From Campylorhamphus procurvoides (lineage: Eukaryota; Chordata; Aves; Passeriformes; Dendrocolaptidae): a DNA stretch of 64,000 nt. Positions 50,612 to 62,920 of the stretch are shown here, piece after piece. Each line of letters starts with the position of its first letter. Positions within the stretch are counted from its first letter, which is position 1. A program made the translations under genes and the position numbers. Location: positions 124,001 to 188,000 of the forward strand of contig WBMV01006201.1 in the NCBI GenBank assembly GCA_013396655.1, in the 5' to 3' direction. The notes beneath the pieces are model-generated. The model was not told the DNA's origin. It saw nothing but the letters and a program-made list of their open reading frames with translations, and ran no database searches.

Positions 50612-53159
50612 ATGCCTGCAGTGGACCTGGGAGCCTCTCCGAGTCAGCCTTACCCTCTGGATCATGATTTTTTACTCACTTGCTCCATGAAGCAGATGAC
50701 TGGAGGGGGGAGGTGGGAGGAAATGAAGAATGTTAGTTCTTTGGAGCAAGTTATGTCTCTTCTCTTTCTGTATTTATCATATTCTTTCAGATATGCTGTC
50801 TAAGTACTAAATGACTGCACTCAAGGCTCTGACAGTTTTTAGCTGTGGTCATTTGTCCGGAGAGGATAAAGGACATAAGAAGAACCTGTTTATTCCTGTG
50901 CATGCATAACCAGAAATGTGAGCACATGCAGAAGCATCTTTCCCAACACGTGTGTGCATAGCTGAAGTCACAGCCTGAGGTCTCCTGCCTCCTCACTGAG
51001 AAAGAAAGAAAGAAATAATGTAGAATGCAGGTTTTAAGTTGCTGCCAGGGCTGGATATGTAGTGATTTCTTTCTCAGCCTTGGACTAGGAATATGCATGA
51101 GCAAGTAATGAGACATTTAGGAGCCCAAATTAGTCTTTTCTCTTAGCAACTTCCTTCTTCCCACACCTCAAAACACTTTAACCAGTCCTTCCCTGTTTAT
51201 AATCCACCTCCAGCATCTGAGCAACATAAAAGCTTCAGAAATGCAAGTGATTTCCACAGGAATCCATCTAACATAAGTGTCTGAGCAGAGAGGGAAGGTG
51301 TAGGGGAGCTGGATGGCAGAACCAAGCTTCTGACTCTTAGATCAGACACCAGGACCTGGAAGCAGGTACCACCAAGAAGCTGTATGCACTGCACATAGAC
51401 TCCAGCCTCCTGGCTGTGCCACCTTATCGGTGTAGCTAACGGTTCTGGTATAATTGCAATGCACAATTCAATCCTGGTTTTATTTATACTTTTGTCTCTG
51501 TCAGTTCACGGCTTGCACACTGCTCACTAGAGGATCTCTGTGCTGTGGGAGGCCCATGCAAAACATACTGCAAATGTGCCCATGCCTTTGTTCTCAGTCC
51601 TACCAAGCAGAGCCCTTTCTCCTGGGCTCCATCCCCTTCCTCATTTCAATTTATCCACCAGCCATTTGCTTCCAGCTATCCTGCTCATTCCTGTTTTCCA
51701 TTTCTTTCCCAATCTGTCTCTTGATGGCCACTGAAAAACTTGTCACATCTCTCCTCTACTCTCCTAGTTCTTCTTTCTTCCCAGCTGTCTGTTGTAAGGC
51801 TCTACTTCCCAAATTGTTCCCTGTGCCCCCAGTGTCAGCCCCTGCCTGTCTGTTTTGTTCCTGCTGACACTGGAATCTCCCTGTTGTCCTCCTTTCCGCT
51901 GCCCCAGTCCTGCAGAAGTCTAAGCAGAAGAGCACGAGATGAAATCTCCCCTGCCAATTTCATGCCCACAGGCTAAGATGCAGTATCCCATCGCTGGGAC
52001 TTGAGGTGCTAAACTGGAAGTATCTTTTCCTAAGAATAAGCATGTTGATAGGGAGGGTAAGGAAAAGTATACACAATCTTTTAAGGTGATTGATGTGGTA
52101 CAGTTTTTTGCAACAATAGCAATGAGTGCATTTTTAACACAGAAATTATTTTCTGCCATATTTCAGGTCACCTCATCAAGCACGACATGGATAACTATTT
52201 TTTTTCAATTCATCATTTACAATATCTTCTAATCTGGGCAAAGCTCTGTAGGTGCATGGTGTGTTGTATTTTTGTTATATATTCTACAGAACTAATTAAC
52301 TTGAGGCAGATATTGGCACAGAACACAGGTTTGGCAAAGCCATTGGCAGGTAAAACCACATCCAACATGGAAAGTGTTAGGCAACCTTAGTACTACATAG
52401 AATGAACAGTCATGCATGGAGTAAATAATTTATTAATAGGCAGAGTGGCTGGAAATAGCATTCAAGAATATGTATGACTGTGGGTTATGCGGAGACAGAA
52501 AACTTTTTGCTCAGTGAAAATTCCTACCTCGTACAGTTTTCTGTGCTTGCAAAGTTACCAGATGTGGAGGGATTATGCTCTGTTGTTGTAAGTGACATGA
52601 AGGTGGCAGATTTCCCCAGTTTCTGGAAACTCCACAGTTTTTAAGTGTTAATGAGGAGCAAAAGCGGTAATACAAAATATTTTTGTGTGTTTGTTTGTTA
52701 CAGATATTTTTGGATTTTAAAAAAAATGTTGCCACAGTGTCTCATCATCTCCTGGTTAAATGATAAGTCTATGAAGAAAAAAGTCTTCTGTGAAGGTGAA
52801 GAGTAGCTGCATCACGGGAATTTGTATTGTCTGTATCAGGGAAAAAATGTAGTCTGCCTTTTTTAACTAGCCACTGGGGACATAGAAGCAAGTAACTTCT
52901 GTGAGGAAATTGAGGAAATAAGTTTTTTCCTCTCCTGCTCTTCCACATTTGCAAAGCTATTGCACGTGTGCTGCCCTTCATGACTGTCTTCCTCTAGGGA
53001 CCAGTATGTATGTTATGCATAGATCTATTCTTGAATTTGTGTATTTCACACTGAATTCTGCAACACAGAGGTCAGACTTTCTAACAAGAGGCTGCTTTTT
53101 TATTTGTTTGGTAGAGAAGTTCATAAAAGGCAAATGTTCCAGTATCACCATGTTCCAGT
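50612..53159. other. Unique sequence including a pyrimidine-rich stretch
   Basis: From about 51580 to 51910 the plus strand is strongly pyrimidine-biased (CT, TTCC and CCTT words), which leaves a 137-codon plus frame open (51454-51867) rich in Leu, Ser, Cys and Pro. I regard that frame as a composition artefact. An (AAAG)n stretch of about four units lies at 51000-51016. Confidence 0.5.
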
Positions 53160-53460
53160 ATTTACATGGTTGCTACAGAGAAAGAAGAGGCTACTTTTTT
53201 ACAGAGAATCACATGGAAAAGATAAGGGGTAATGGGTACAAGTTACTCCTGAGGAGATTCTGATTGGAAACGAGGAAGACTTTCCACAATGAGAACAATC
53301 AGCCATTGGAATAATCTCCCCAGAAAAGTGGTGGATTTCTCAATGTAAGTGGCAGGACAGGGTGCTGGGCCATCTTGTCTAGACCATGCCAAGAAAGGTT
53401 GGACCAGGTTATCCTCGAGGTCTCTTCCAGCCTGGTATTCTATGTATTTTGTATTCTGTG
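53160..53460 (+). mobile_element. CR1 LINE 3' end of a different subfamily
   Basis: It contains 'aatgggtacaagttactcct', 'gaggagattctgattggaaa', 'caatgagaacaatcagccat', 'tggaataatctccccag', 'agggtgctgggccatcttgt' and 'ggttggaccaggttatcct', ending in TATTCTATG, a diverged spacer and TATTCTGTG (53436-53460), the CR1 terminal octamers. The internal blocks differ from the copies at 3223 and 26650, so it derives from another CR1 lineage. It is 5'-truncated with no intact coding. Confidence 0.93.
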
Positions 53461-56400
53461 GGAAATGTATTTTCATTTTACCTCTAGTCTCTGAGATGGA
53501 AATCCTGACTTGTTCCCTGTAGCTGTCTGTCCAGTCCCTCATGGCCTGATCAGTCTAGTTCCTGGGGGAGTCCCTCATCAGACCCAAGGTGTGTCGCACT
53601 GTGAGCTCATAGCTTTTACTTGCCCCCTACTTATGCTTTTTTCAGTTTCCCAAAGCCATTTTTTCTCCCTGAGCTGCCCAGTTCCTACTGCTGACTGATC
53701 CAGGAGTCTTAAGGTACTAGCTGAGTGGCATCCTGAGCCGGGGGCAGTCCTGAATAGCCAGGGCACTGGGGTGGACCTTCTGTTGTTCCTTCAAGCAACC
53801 AATACTGAAAGTATTTGCATTTTTCAGGTTTTGGTTTATAAAACCTCAAAGCAAAGATAGTCTTTTTGAGGACAGATCTTTTAAGTTTCCTTATGCTTTG
53901 CTTTTTACTTCACCCCTTGCAAGGTGAATCTTTTTTGCCTGTCTTGTAATAAAGTTGGTAGAACAGAGTGCAACTCAGAAAGCCACTGTGACCTGGCACA
54001 GTGTGTTCAAGCCCTTAGCAAAAACTGCCCCATTTCCACCTGGAAAAGCTTATCTTTGCAAGAGTCTGTGCTCTGGCTGCTGTTGTGGTGCTGGAGTTGA
54101 AATACTGCTTACTTAATTCTCTCTCTTCTGTCTCTTTGAGCCCCAGTAATTCTCTCTCTGCCAAACCTACCCTTTTCCATCACAGATGCCAGAAGGTCAG
54201 CTTTTGGTAAGAGTTTGTGAAGCAAGCACATGTATGGCTTGTGTGCAGTCTTCCACCTCTTGTCTTAAATACATGAGGAAATACCATATTTACTACTTTT
54301 GACTGTAGTGTCTTGCTACAAGACAAGGTGGAATCCTAGAAACATATCCAGAAACTTCACAATTATCATGTAAGTGTATGTCACATACTATGTTCTAGAA
54401 ATATAAAATTGAAATGTATCAATATATCTGAAAAAAAATAAAGTTTCAGTATTAAGGAAAACTGATGGTGGTGTGGGAAACAGGATGGGATTTAGTTTAC
54501 ACTGGATGGAAACTAAATGAATACTGTGCTGAAGGTCTGTCTCTAGCTGGAAGCATACCCTCAGTATTCCCCAGTGTGCTTTCACAGATATCTCTGCATT
54601 CAAAGAAAAGGAACATCCTTTTCGCAACAAAGCTATCACTTAATACACACACAAAAATAGAACATTATGAGTTTTATGTTAATATCATGTTTATTATCTT
54701 TCTTTTTTTCTGCATTTATGGGATTAGTGATGGTTTGTATGATTTCTCTTCCTTACTGCCTCATTTCCCCACCCTTTATTTCATCCATTATGGCAATATT
54801 CACACCTAACTGGGTAAATGTACTCACAGCTTTTGTTTCAATGTACGTTCATGTGCTGAGTAAGTAGTTTTGTCTGGTTAAATATGTATATTTCTAAATT
54901 CACTACACCAAAATAGAATGCAGTTAACAATGCAAAATGACTTTTTGAACCATTATCACTGTATAAAAAATACCGAAGTAAAATTTTGAACTGTCTGAAA
55001 AATCCTTAGAAAACGTAAATGTTTGTTGCTTTGCAAGACTTCTAAAATATTAGACCAAATCCAATACCTGCACTGACATGTGACAATGATCTGGGGGACT
55101 AAATGCAATGAGCCTACTTTTCTCTGCTCTGAAAGCTCGTGCAACAGGCGATATATAAATCCCTGTCTTTTGTCAGATTGTTTTACTGTCTTAATGATGT
55201 TTGAATGTAGCATACCCTTAGTTCATTTAAAAAACACTCTTGAACTGAAATCCTTCCTAACTTGTCACATGCCTGAGGAATTAAAATGTATGCAGTGACT
55301 GAACTAGTTTTGTGGCAGTGACCTTGAGCTGTTGCAAGAGGTCTGAAAGCATCACCTGATACTCCTCACCCCAATAACTGTTGAAAGACTGCCCCTCAGA
55401 CCTCTACTGTATCATGAAGTTTTCATGTGATATAAATCAGAAATATTCACCTCACTTAGCCTGGACAGTGTGGTCTTTCATCCTCTGTTTTAGAAGCAAA
55501 GATGACCTGCTCAGTTATCCAAGTTCATATTCAATTAGTGGTTAAGGATTCCTAATTTAAATACCTCTAGGGAAAACATAAGCTCTTTAGAAGAGATACT
55601 TGGACAAGTTAATCATGATTCATATTAGCAGCAATTTGTAAAGCTTGGTCTCACTGAAGATTACATCTGTTGTTAAGAAGTGTTAACTTGAATAGGCAGA
55701 GGCTGTGGTGATTAGGTGTATTATCCACACCCTGGGGGAGCTGCTCTGTGTTGTTGTTATTTGAGGCAAATTCATGCTGTAGTACTGAATTTGGATGTAA
55801 AAAATTCCAAATATATGGCAGCGTTTACACTGAGTGCCAGAGTTTTGACAATTTCCTAAGCACACTTTAAGTGGTTTGTAGGAAATGCTGTGGGGCCATT
55901 GGTCCTTCCTCTTCTAGGGAGAGGGTTTATGGACAACTTAAGTAAAAACTGCTAAGCACAGAACATACCCTAAATTAAATTTGTTTGCTTGTAAAATATT
56001 CTGCATCGAGGTATGGCAGTGATTTTTAAAATGCCTTTTTTTACACCTGTTCTTGAAAGAGCAGATCTTTCAAAACCTGGGAATTGGTGTTGATGTAAAA
56101 CTTTAGGATCTAAGCCAAAGCCAAGTGTCTGTGTAGGTGCCAGGAAGGCAATTCTGCTGCCAAAATGCTTCACCTACCTCAGTGTCTCATCTTCCTCCTG
56201 GAATCATACTGTGGTAGCTGCTGCTGAGGAGACAGGTGAACACTGGGAAACTGCTGATGCCTAACAGACTGAATAGGGGACTGGTCTGTGGTAGGTTTTC
56301 AGTTTGTGAATATTTGTGTCTTTTCCAGGTACAGATCCTATCTCCGCACCTGTGGTGCAGGGCTCTACACTGCCAAAGTAGGAAAAAAAATTACCAGGAC

Positions 56401-59130
56401 TGACCTAGGTTCAGTATGTCTGCTACTGTTAGAAAATGCTTCTTTTTAGCCCTGGTTTCTTTTATTTAAGAAGAAAATAAAGTAGAATTATGTGAAATTT
56501 GAGCCTTGTAAGTTTTGAATAGTACCTTAAAGTGTTATAGTTCAGATATGCAGTTCATTATTTTTCCTTGAACCACAGGACTCTTTGACGTGGGAGTTCT
56601 TGCAGCCCAGGGAGCTACCACAGACTCCCAAGTGTGATGGGTTATAATGTTCAACTGGGAAGCTCACTGCAGGGGCATAGATGCAAAAGAAATGGGAACT
56701 ATCCGAAACTTATACACAACTTATAAGAGGTGTTGTGTTGCAATAACTTACGTTTCAAAAATCCTATCTTTTTTTCTTTTTTTGTTTAATGTTTTTTCAC
56801 CATCCCACCTTTATATTTTTCAGTTTAGAATAAAATGCACTCTTCCATGGATAGAAAAAACTTGTAAGAGAAAGGGTTAGTTTAATAATTGTGAAGTTTC
56901 AAAAGAAACTTTTCAGCCATACACAGTGTTAAGGTTTCCAAATTTTTCTTTTCCTTCATATTAACAAAATCTGCTTTACTATTTGTTAATAAATAAAAGA
57001 GATCAATGTGAGCAACAATATAGTAATAAAATAAAATTAGTTTAAGAAAACTACTAACTTATTTTCCATTATTTCCATTGTTGTGTGTATATTATCCTGA
57101 GCTATCTTTTATCAATTTGAGCCTGTGCTGTGAAATTAAATCAATAACCACTGTGCCTAAATTGAACTCTAAGGGGTAAGAGAACCAACACCTCATGCTG
57201 TTATTATTTTTTCTTTCATTTCTTATTTATTCCACCTTGTCTTTGGGTAGTAATCTACGCTTATTCCAAATGAGCACCACTGCATATAATACGCTTTCCA
57301 TAAATTATGTGATGCTGTACAGCTACTTTGCACTTAGAAAGTACTCTTGGAAAAGTTGAAACAATTTCAAGTGATTGAAAATTTGCATCTTTTTTCATCG
57401 AAAATTACAAACTCTGACTGTTACATGATTTGCTGTGAGGATAAAGGGTGTGGTTGTGGTGAATGTTTAAGAAAACACACCAGACTTTCCTTATTTGTGT
57501 CCTTACCTTATTTTTCAGGACGTGGACAATTGTACAATTTTGAAAAAGAAAAAGAAATATTGAGGCTGAGGACATTTGTAGACTCAGTGGCATCACGAGC
57601 AAGGTCTGAGGTGAGAGAGCTCTTCAGTGAATATATGGGGTTTGCCCACAGATTTATTAAGTGCAGCTGGAGTTTGCAGAGGGGCTTCCTATGCCCAGGG
57701 TTTGAAGTGCCAATTTCAGTGCCCAATCTCAGAAGGCATGAATGCCCAGCAGGCTGAATGTGTCCTGGCTACAGCATATCCTGCACATGCCAACTTCTCC
57801 ACAGTCACATTGTCTTTGTTTGCTACCTAAAGCATTTTTCACTCACAAAAACTTGAGAATTGCTTTGACAAAAATTCAGTTGGACAGGAACACATGTAAA
57901 ACAAAACAAAAATATGGAAAACCTCATAAACTACTGTGTCTGCTGCATATCATGTTCCAAAACATTAAAGACTCCGCAGGAACAGGAGTTCACAGCACAC
58001 AGTGATGTTCTGGGTTTTGGGGTTTTTTCATGGTCTTTTGTTTTTTATTTCTTTTGGAAGTTATTCTGAAACTGAGTGAAATGAATTATTAAACAACCTT
58101 GAGTAACTGCTGTTTATGCATTGAATTTATAGACTGTTCTGAATACTGAGTGTGTATACTGAGTGTAATACTTATTAACAGAGTTAATAAGATAATAATA
58201 ACGAAAATAATTATCACTACGAGTTTACACTATGCAGAAGCTGACTTTTTCTTTTTTTTTTCTCCCCTTTTTACTTGCATTCTTGACCTGGAGTTTATCC
58301 CATTATTTGCAAACACTGAAGAATGAGCTAGGTTGAAGGGACACTGCTGCTCTACTGTAGGATCTTGTTGCAGATGGGCCATTGCAGCAGGCAGCCAGCG
58401 CTCACCCGGCACACTTCAGTGTGCTTAGTGCATGTTGCATGGGCCTCCTGTCCTGCTCTTGCACTGACACTTTCCTCTGGATGCTGTTCCTGTTCCAGAC
58501 ATGAGCACCTGCATACCAGGGCATTTTCATATTGATGCTGTGGTGCCTCTGTGCTGGTGCATGAGGGACATGGAGGGAATTAAATAATTGCATGTCAGCG
58601 AGCAAGGTTCCAGTCTTGCTTTCTGTTAAGTGAGCTCCTGATGTGTCTATTCAAAATGATACCTTTTGGAGGTATTATTTATTGTTAGTAAGAAAGAACA
58701 GCAAAAAATAAACTGCAGTAGTCTGTCTCTCTGAGTCTACTTTGCCCTAAACCTGTGTTTATGCCTTGGAGGTCAGGCACCCTATACCTTCTTAACTGGA
58801 GCACTAGAAATCTAGTTTATTCAGCTTTGTGTTGCCTTTTCAGCATATGCTGAAAACCAAAAATAGGCTGAAACATGCAAAACATTTAATTCAGGTAGCT
58901 GAATTGATGAGTGTCTGCATTTGCAGTGGCATTGATGCCCCCATGGCACCCTCAAGAATAGTAAAAAACAGCAGGGAAAGATAGGGGACAAATATGTCAG
59001 TGGCAGCAGAAACAGGACATGTCTACCTGTTTAGCCTTCCTACATAAATTTTCTCAATTTCAATTTGAATTGTTATTTTGACTTAAGAGCCCCACACTGT
59101 AGTAAAGGTTAAGATTTTTGAAATTCCCCA
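53461..59130. other. Unique AT-rich sequence, no gene recognised
   Basis: The longest frame is 136 codons (57347-57757, plus), with no recognised domain. A 9-bp stem with a 3-nt loop (CTTATTAAC/GTTAATAAG) is at 58171-58191, next to a duplicated ATACTGAGTGT word. A 16-bp quasi-palindrome, GCACACTTCAGTGTGC, is at 58409-58424. I see no repeats of known family. Confidence 0.5.
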
Positions 59131-59426
59131 AGGACAGAGATCCTCCAGCCTCTCAGGGCACTTGCTTCAGTGGTGGACCAGCTTCACAATGAAGAATGTT
59201 TTTCTTTGCATCCACTTATAACTGCCCTTGCTCCAATGCAGTCATTAACCACTCATTCTTTCAGTGTGAGATACTGAGAAGTCTGGCTATCTTATCTACC
59301 ACCCTCTAAAGGCAGCTGAAAACAAGAATTGGCTCCCCCTAGCTTTTGCTTCTCCAAGCTGGAAAACCCAATTCCTTCTATCTCCTGTTCACATTTAGAA
59401 CACATGCTTCCAGACCTGGAATAATT
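59131..59426 (-). mobile_element. CR1 LINE fragment, reverse orientation
   Basis: On the plus strand it reads 'gatcctccagcctctcaggg', 'caatgaagaatgtttttctt', then after a stretch 'gagaagtctggctatctt', 'cccctagcttttgcttctcc', 'aagctggaaaacccaattcc' and 'ccagacctggaataat'. This is the reverse complement of the CR1 segment just upstream of the 3' UTR block. The terminal octamer tail is missing, so this is an internal or decayed piece. It is well diverged. Confidence 0.85.
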
Positions 59427-60873
59427 ATTTTCACATAATGTCTAATTCTAAATAATTAGTGAGTATTTAAAATGCCTTTTTTTACTGGATTTGATCACTT
59501 CCTTGAGTCCTTTTTTTTTTTCCCTGAGGCCAAAGAATGCCCTCAGTCAAGTTTATTTTCATGGCTCTCTGTCTAAGCACACCTGAAACGTAACCAAGAG
59601 AAGAAACGTAAAGGCCATTTTCTGTGGTTAACTCATGTCCCCCTTCTGAGTCTAAGCTTAAAGAGGCTGAGTTTAATGGGCTAAAGTCAAAGGTTCCAAG
59701 AGCTTACTTTTTCTCCCATTTTTTTCCACCTTTCTACAGGCTTTCAAAGACTGTTTCTGCCAAACCCACTCCTGCAGCCCTGCCTGGGAGTACTGATGCC
59801 TGGCCATAAAAACCTAGGAACTTTGCTAATTTGTCTGCTGCTTTTTGAGGAGCCTGACCTCAAGCCTTGGAGGATGCTCTCCTGGTGAGTCAGTGGATTG
59901 GTTTTAGTCATTCTGCACTCCTCCTGCCCTGGGTGCATGCTGGTTACAGATATATCAAGCACTGCTCCCAGTGTCCTTTTCTCCTTGCCATAACTACAAG
60001 ATTGGATTTCACCTTCTCCTTTAGATAATAAAGGTACTTAGACATATTTTTAAAATGGATATCTTTATGCATTATTTTTCATAACTGTCAGGCCTCAACT
60101 CAAGTCACTTGCTCATGTTACAGTACGTGTAAAGATGAGTACTTTATTTTCTATGTTGTTCCTGTTCTGTGCAATATTGATGGACACCACAAGTTGTGAA
60201 TGTGGCTGAACTTCATGGGTGTGCTTTCTGTCATTTCTCTAGGCTAAGTGAAAATAGGATCTAAGGCAGTGCAAGCAGTGGGAGCTAAAAAAGACGCTGT
60301 TGCACAAGACAGTAATTAGTAGTTAACCTGACAACCTTTAGCAAAAATTGAATCTTATGGCCCAGTGGTCTTTTTAGTGACAAACACAAAAGTTAGGTCA
60401 CAGGCTTGATACAGCTGTGTGGGCTTTGGGGCAAATAGCAGCCAGGAATTGGAGAGAGGCAGCAGACTGACACAGTTTAGCTTTAAGAGGAAGCAGAAGG
60501 AGCATACCTCCTGGTGTTGGACTCAATAAAGGCAGATCTGAAAACTGTAGTCAGACTACTTTCTTCTGTAGTTGTCTCTCAGACAGCACCATTTTGTGTA
60601 CACTGTCTACAAATACACGTTTGTGCCAAAGGAATACTGAAGTCTAAATTTCTTCATATTCTGGCAATGAACATAATAGTTGCTAAATTTTCCAAACTGA
60701 GTCCAACACATCTGTCTTTATGCAATAATCTGGTAGTGCAACTTGCCAGTGAACGCTGCCCCAAGTCTTATTAGGTTCTTTTAAAAGCCTGGACAACAGG
60801 CTTTGTGTTGGAAAAGCTGTTAACAGTGGGGCCACATGGGGCTCTGGCTGGTCTACAGGATGGATAAGCACAC
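59427..60873. other. Unique sequence, no gene recognised
   Basis: Plus-strand frames of 61 and 86 codons and a 72-codon minus frame are unremarkable. A T11 run lies around 59511-59521. Nothing else is identifiable. Confidence 0.5.
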
Positions 60874-61313
60874 TGCCTTGGTTTAGGAAGAGTATTCCTC
60901 AATGCAGTGTCCCCACTAAAACACCCCAGACCATGTGCTGCTCACTCTCTTCCATCCTCCCCACCTCCCCCTGTGGCAAGATGGAGAGTTAGAAGCACAA
61001 AAAGATAAAGATAAGAAATAGGAAGATAAGAAGCACATATAGAAATAAGGAATAAGAACAATTTACTGTAAACAGCAATGAGACAGCAAACCAAAAAGTA
61101 ACAACAACAATACTAATATCAGAGTGCACACAGGGGAAGGATTCACACCTGATTGGTCCCCACACAGAACAGGGCACTACCTAACCATGTGCCCAGGGAA
61201 GCCAGACAAATGCCAGCACCCTCCATGCATGGTGAGGTGGCAATAACCTCAGATTCCTGGCCCTGCCCCTCCTGACTTCTGCAAAAGTGAACCCTGTCCT
61301 GGCCAGGACCAGA
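60874..61313 (-). mobile_element. ERVL-like LTR, reverse orientation, diverged
   Basis: On the plus strand it begins TGCCTTGGTTTAGG, followed by 'tgctgctcactctcttccat', purine-rich 'gataagaaataggaagataa' sequence, 'aagaacaatttactgta', 'acaacaacaatactaatatc' and finally 'aaccctgtcctggccaggac'. This is the reverse-complement order of avian ERVL LTRs and related in ends to the LTR at 15183. The right end is uncertain by about 10 bp and I find no target duplication. No internal retroviral sequence adjoins it. Confidence 0.6.
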
Positions 61314-62719
61314 GAGAAAAACTATGCCCTGGTTCTTCATGGCCATGCAGCAAGCTGATCATAGGGAGGAAGTTTCTGGGGCTCAATTTCTGTGCTCATA
61401 AGCTGAAACATGAATCCAGGCTTGAAGTTCAGCCATAGTGTATGCACTTAGGTTTTGTACTTTATAAAGTTTCCAGCTTTAGGCTGTAAATTTGACATTT
61501 TCCTATTGATATTTTCAATCCAAATGTATTTATTTCCACTGTTGTGTGCTTTTTAAACCTGTCTCTTCATTTGGCTATTGTCTTTGATGTGGAGTGTGCA
61601 CAGTGCCTCTTCTGTGTTTTTCCTGTTCTCTTTCTTTCAAGAAACATTCTGGCTTTTATTGTGTTCACATCAAAGTCTTAGAAGTGTTTCCTCAGTGAGA
61701 ATTACAGGTCATCAGGACTGTAGTAACTGGTCTAAGTGTATTATTATTTATGATGTGTATCATGTATAGGAGTATAGCAGGTACTCTGAGTCTGGACTGT
61801 AGTACAGTGAAATCAATAGGAAATGATCCCTAATTAATTGGGCTTCTGTTCCTAAAGTAATTCAGCACTTCCACTGAGAATTAACTCATCAGCTTCTCTT
61901 GCTAAGTAAACATTACAATAAATAATATAAACTGTTGCTTTCAGAAGGTTTTGTTTTCCTGCAACTCAAAGGGAGCTTTTGTTTAAAGTTTAAAATTTTT
62001 ATGGAGCTATGCCTCTGGGCATTTTAGATGTAAGATGAATAAGAAATGATCTAGGGTTTTATTTAGAAAACTATTCCTATGCATATATAGGCTTGTCATT
62101 TTGAAATGAAATTTTCATACAAACTTTCAGCCCAAGAGACCAAGTGGATCTTCAGATTTAACAATTTATAAGTATTCTGCCACTCAATGGATTCCTGAGC
62201 AGTATGTCCAGCAAACCATCCCTGTGTACTTTGAGTGTTTCATATTTACCAGGAGTTAGCACAGTGAGTCTTTATACGGTACTATCTGCAATGCAATTAA
62301 TCCAGCAAAACTAGGCAACTTCACAGACTGCTAAAAGCTACTAATTAATTCTAACTTCAAACATCCATAAAGACACGCTACATCTGACCACAATGAATCT
62401 TATAGCTAGCATTGCTATTTGTCAGTGGAAAAACATCTTCCAAATTGTCACATCTCTCCAACAATGTGATTTCTTCCTAAATTGTCAGAACGGTACTCTT
62501 TTCAGGCTGCCAGGTAGGAGCGAATGAGCTGGCTCATACGCATAATACCAGCCTGTTTCATACTTGCATCCCAGCCCTCGAAAGTCAACGTGGTTGTGTA
62601 AGGATCTGTGCTCCCACAGTAGCTGAGATGCAGTTTATTTTCACCTCCCTCCTTCATCCCTTTCCTCCAGGTCCTGGTTTTTCATTTGTGACAACGTGCT
62701 TGGATTGTGTGGGATGCCG
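61314..62719. other. Unique AT-rich sequence
   Basis: No gene, and no repeat of known family. The last 200 bp become more GC-rich as the promoter-like segment is approached, with a pyrimidine-rich stretch at 62640-62670. Confidence 0.5.
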
Positions 62720-62920
62720 GAGGCGGGGGAAGGGCAAAATCCCAGTGCTAACTTTGCCCATTGGCTGCCACCCTATGAGCACCATCTAGCTGACTCCTAA
62801 TACAACAGCACAGGAGGCTGAGCAGGGGCAGCCACTAAAATCCAATGAAGCAAGTTTGCCATGCTACAGCTTGGTGATGTCAGCTATAAAAGTACTGTGA
62901 AGCACCTGGGAGCCTGATAT
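62720..62920 (+). promoter_or_regulatory. Candidate RNA polymerase II promoter (GC, CCAAT, CRE-like, TATA)
   Basis: In order on the plus strand: GC box AGGCGGGG (62721-62728), inverted CCAAT box ATTGG (62760-62764), CCAAT (62842-62846), CRE/AP-1-like TGATGTCA (62875-62882) and a canonical TATAAAAG (62885-62892). With initiation about 30 bp past the TATA box, near 62915-62922, the downstream CCAAT box would sit at about -75, the classical spacing. A TGACGTGG element lies just downstream (62969-62976). No first exon or ORF can be assigned within the remaining kilobase. If real, the gene continues to the right of the window. Motif co-occurrence by chance, or an enhancer, cannot be excluded. Confidence 0.45.

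Noticed and set aside
51454..51867. 137-codon plus-strand gene
   Set aside because: The frame is open because the strand is pyrimidine-rich and so lacks purine-containing stops. A second frame in the same segment is open for the same reason.
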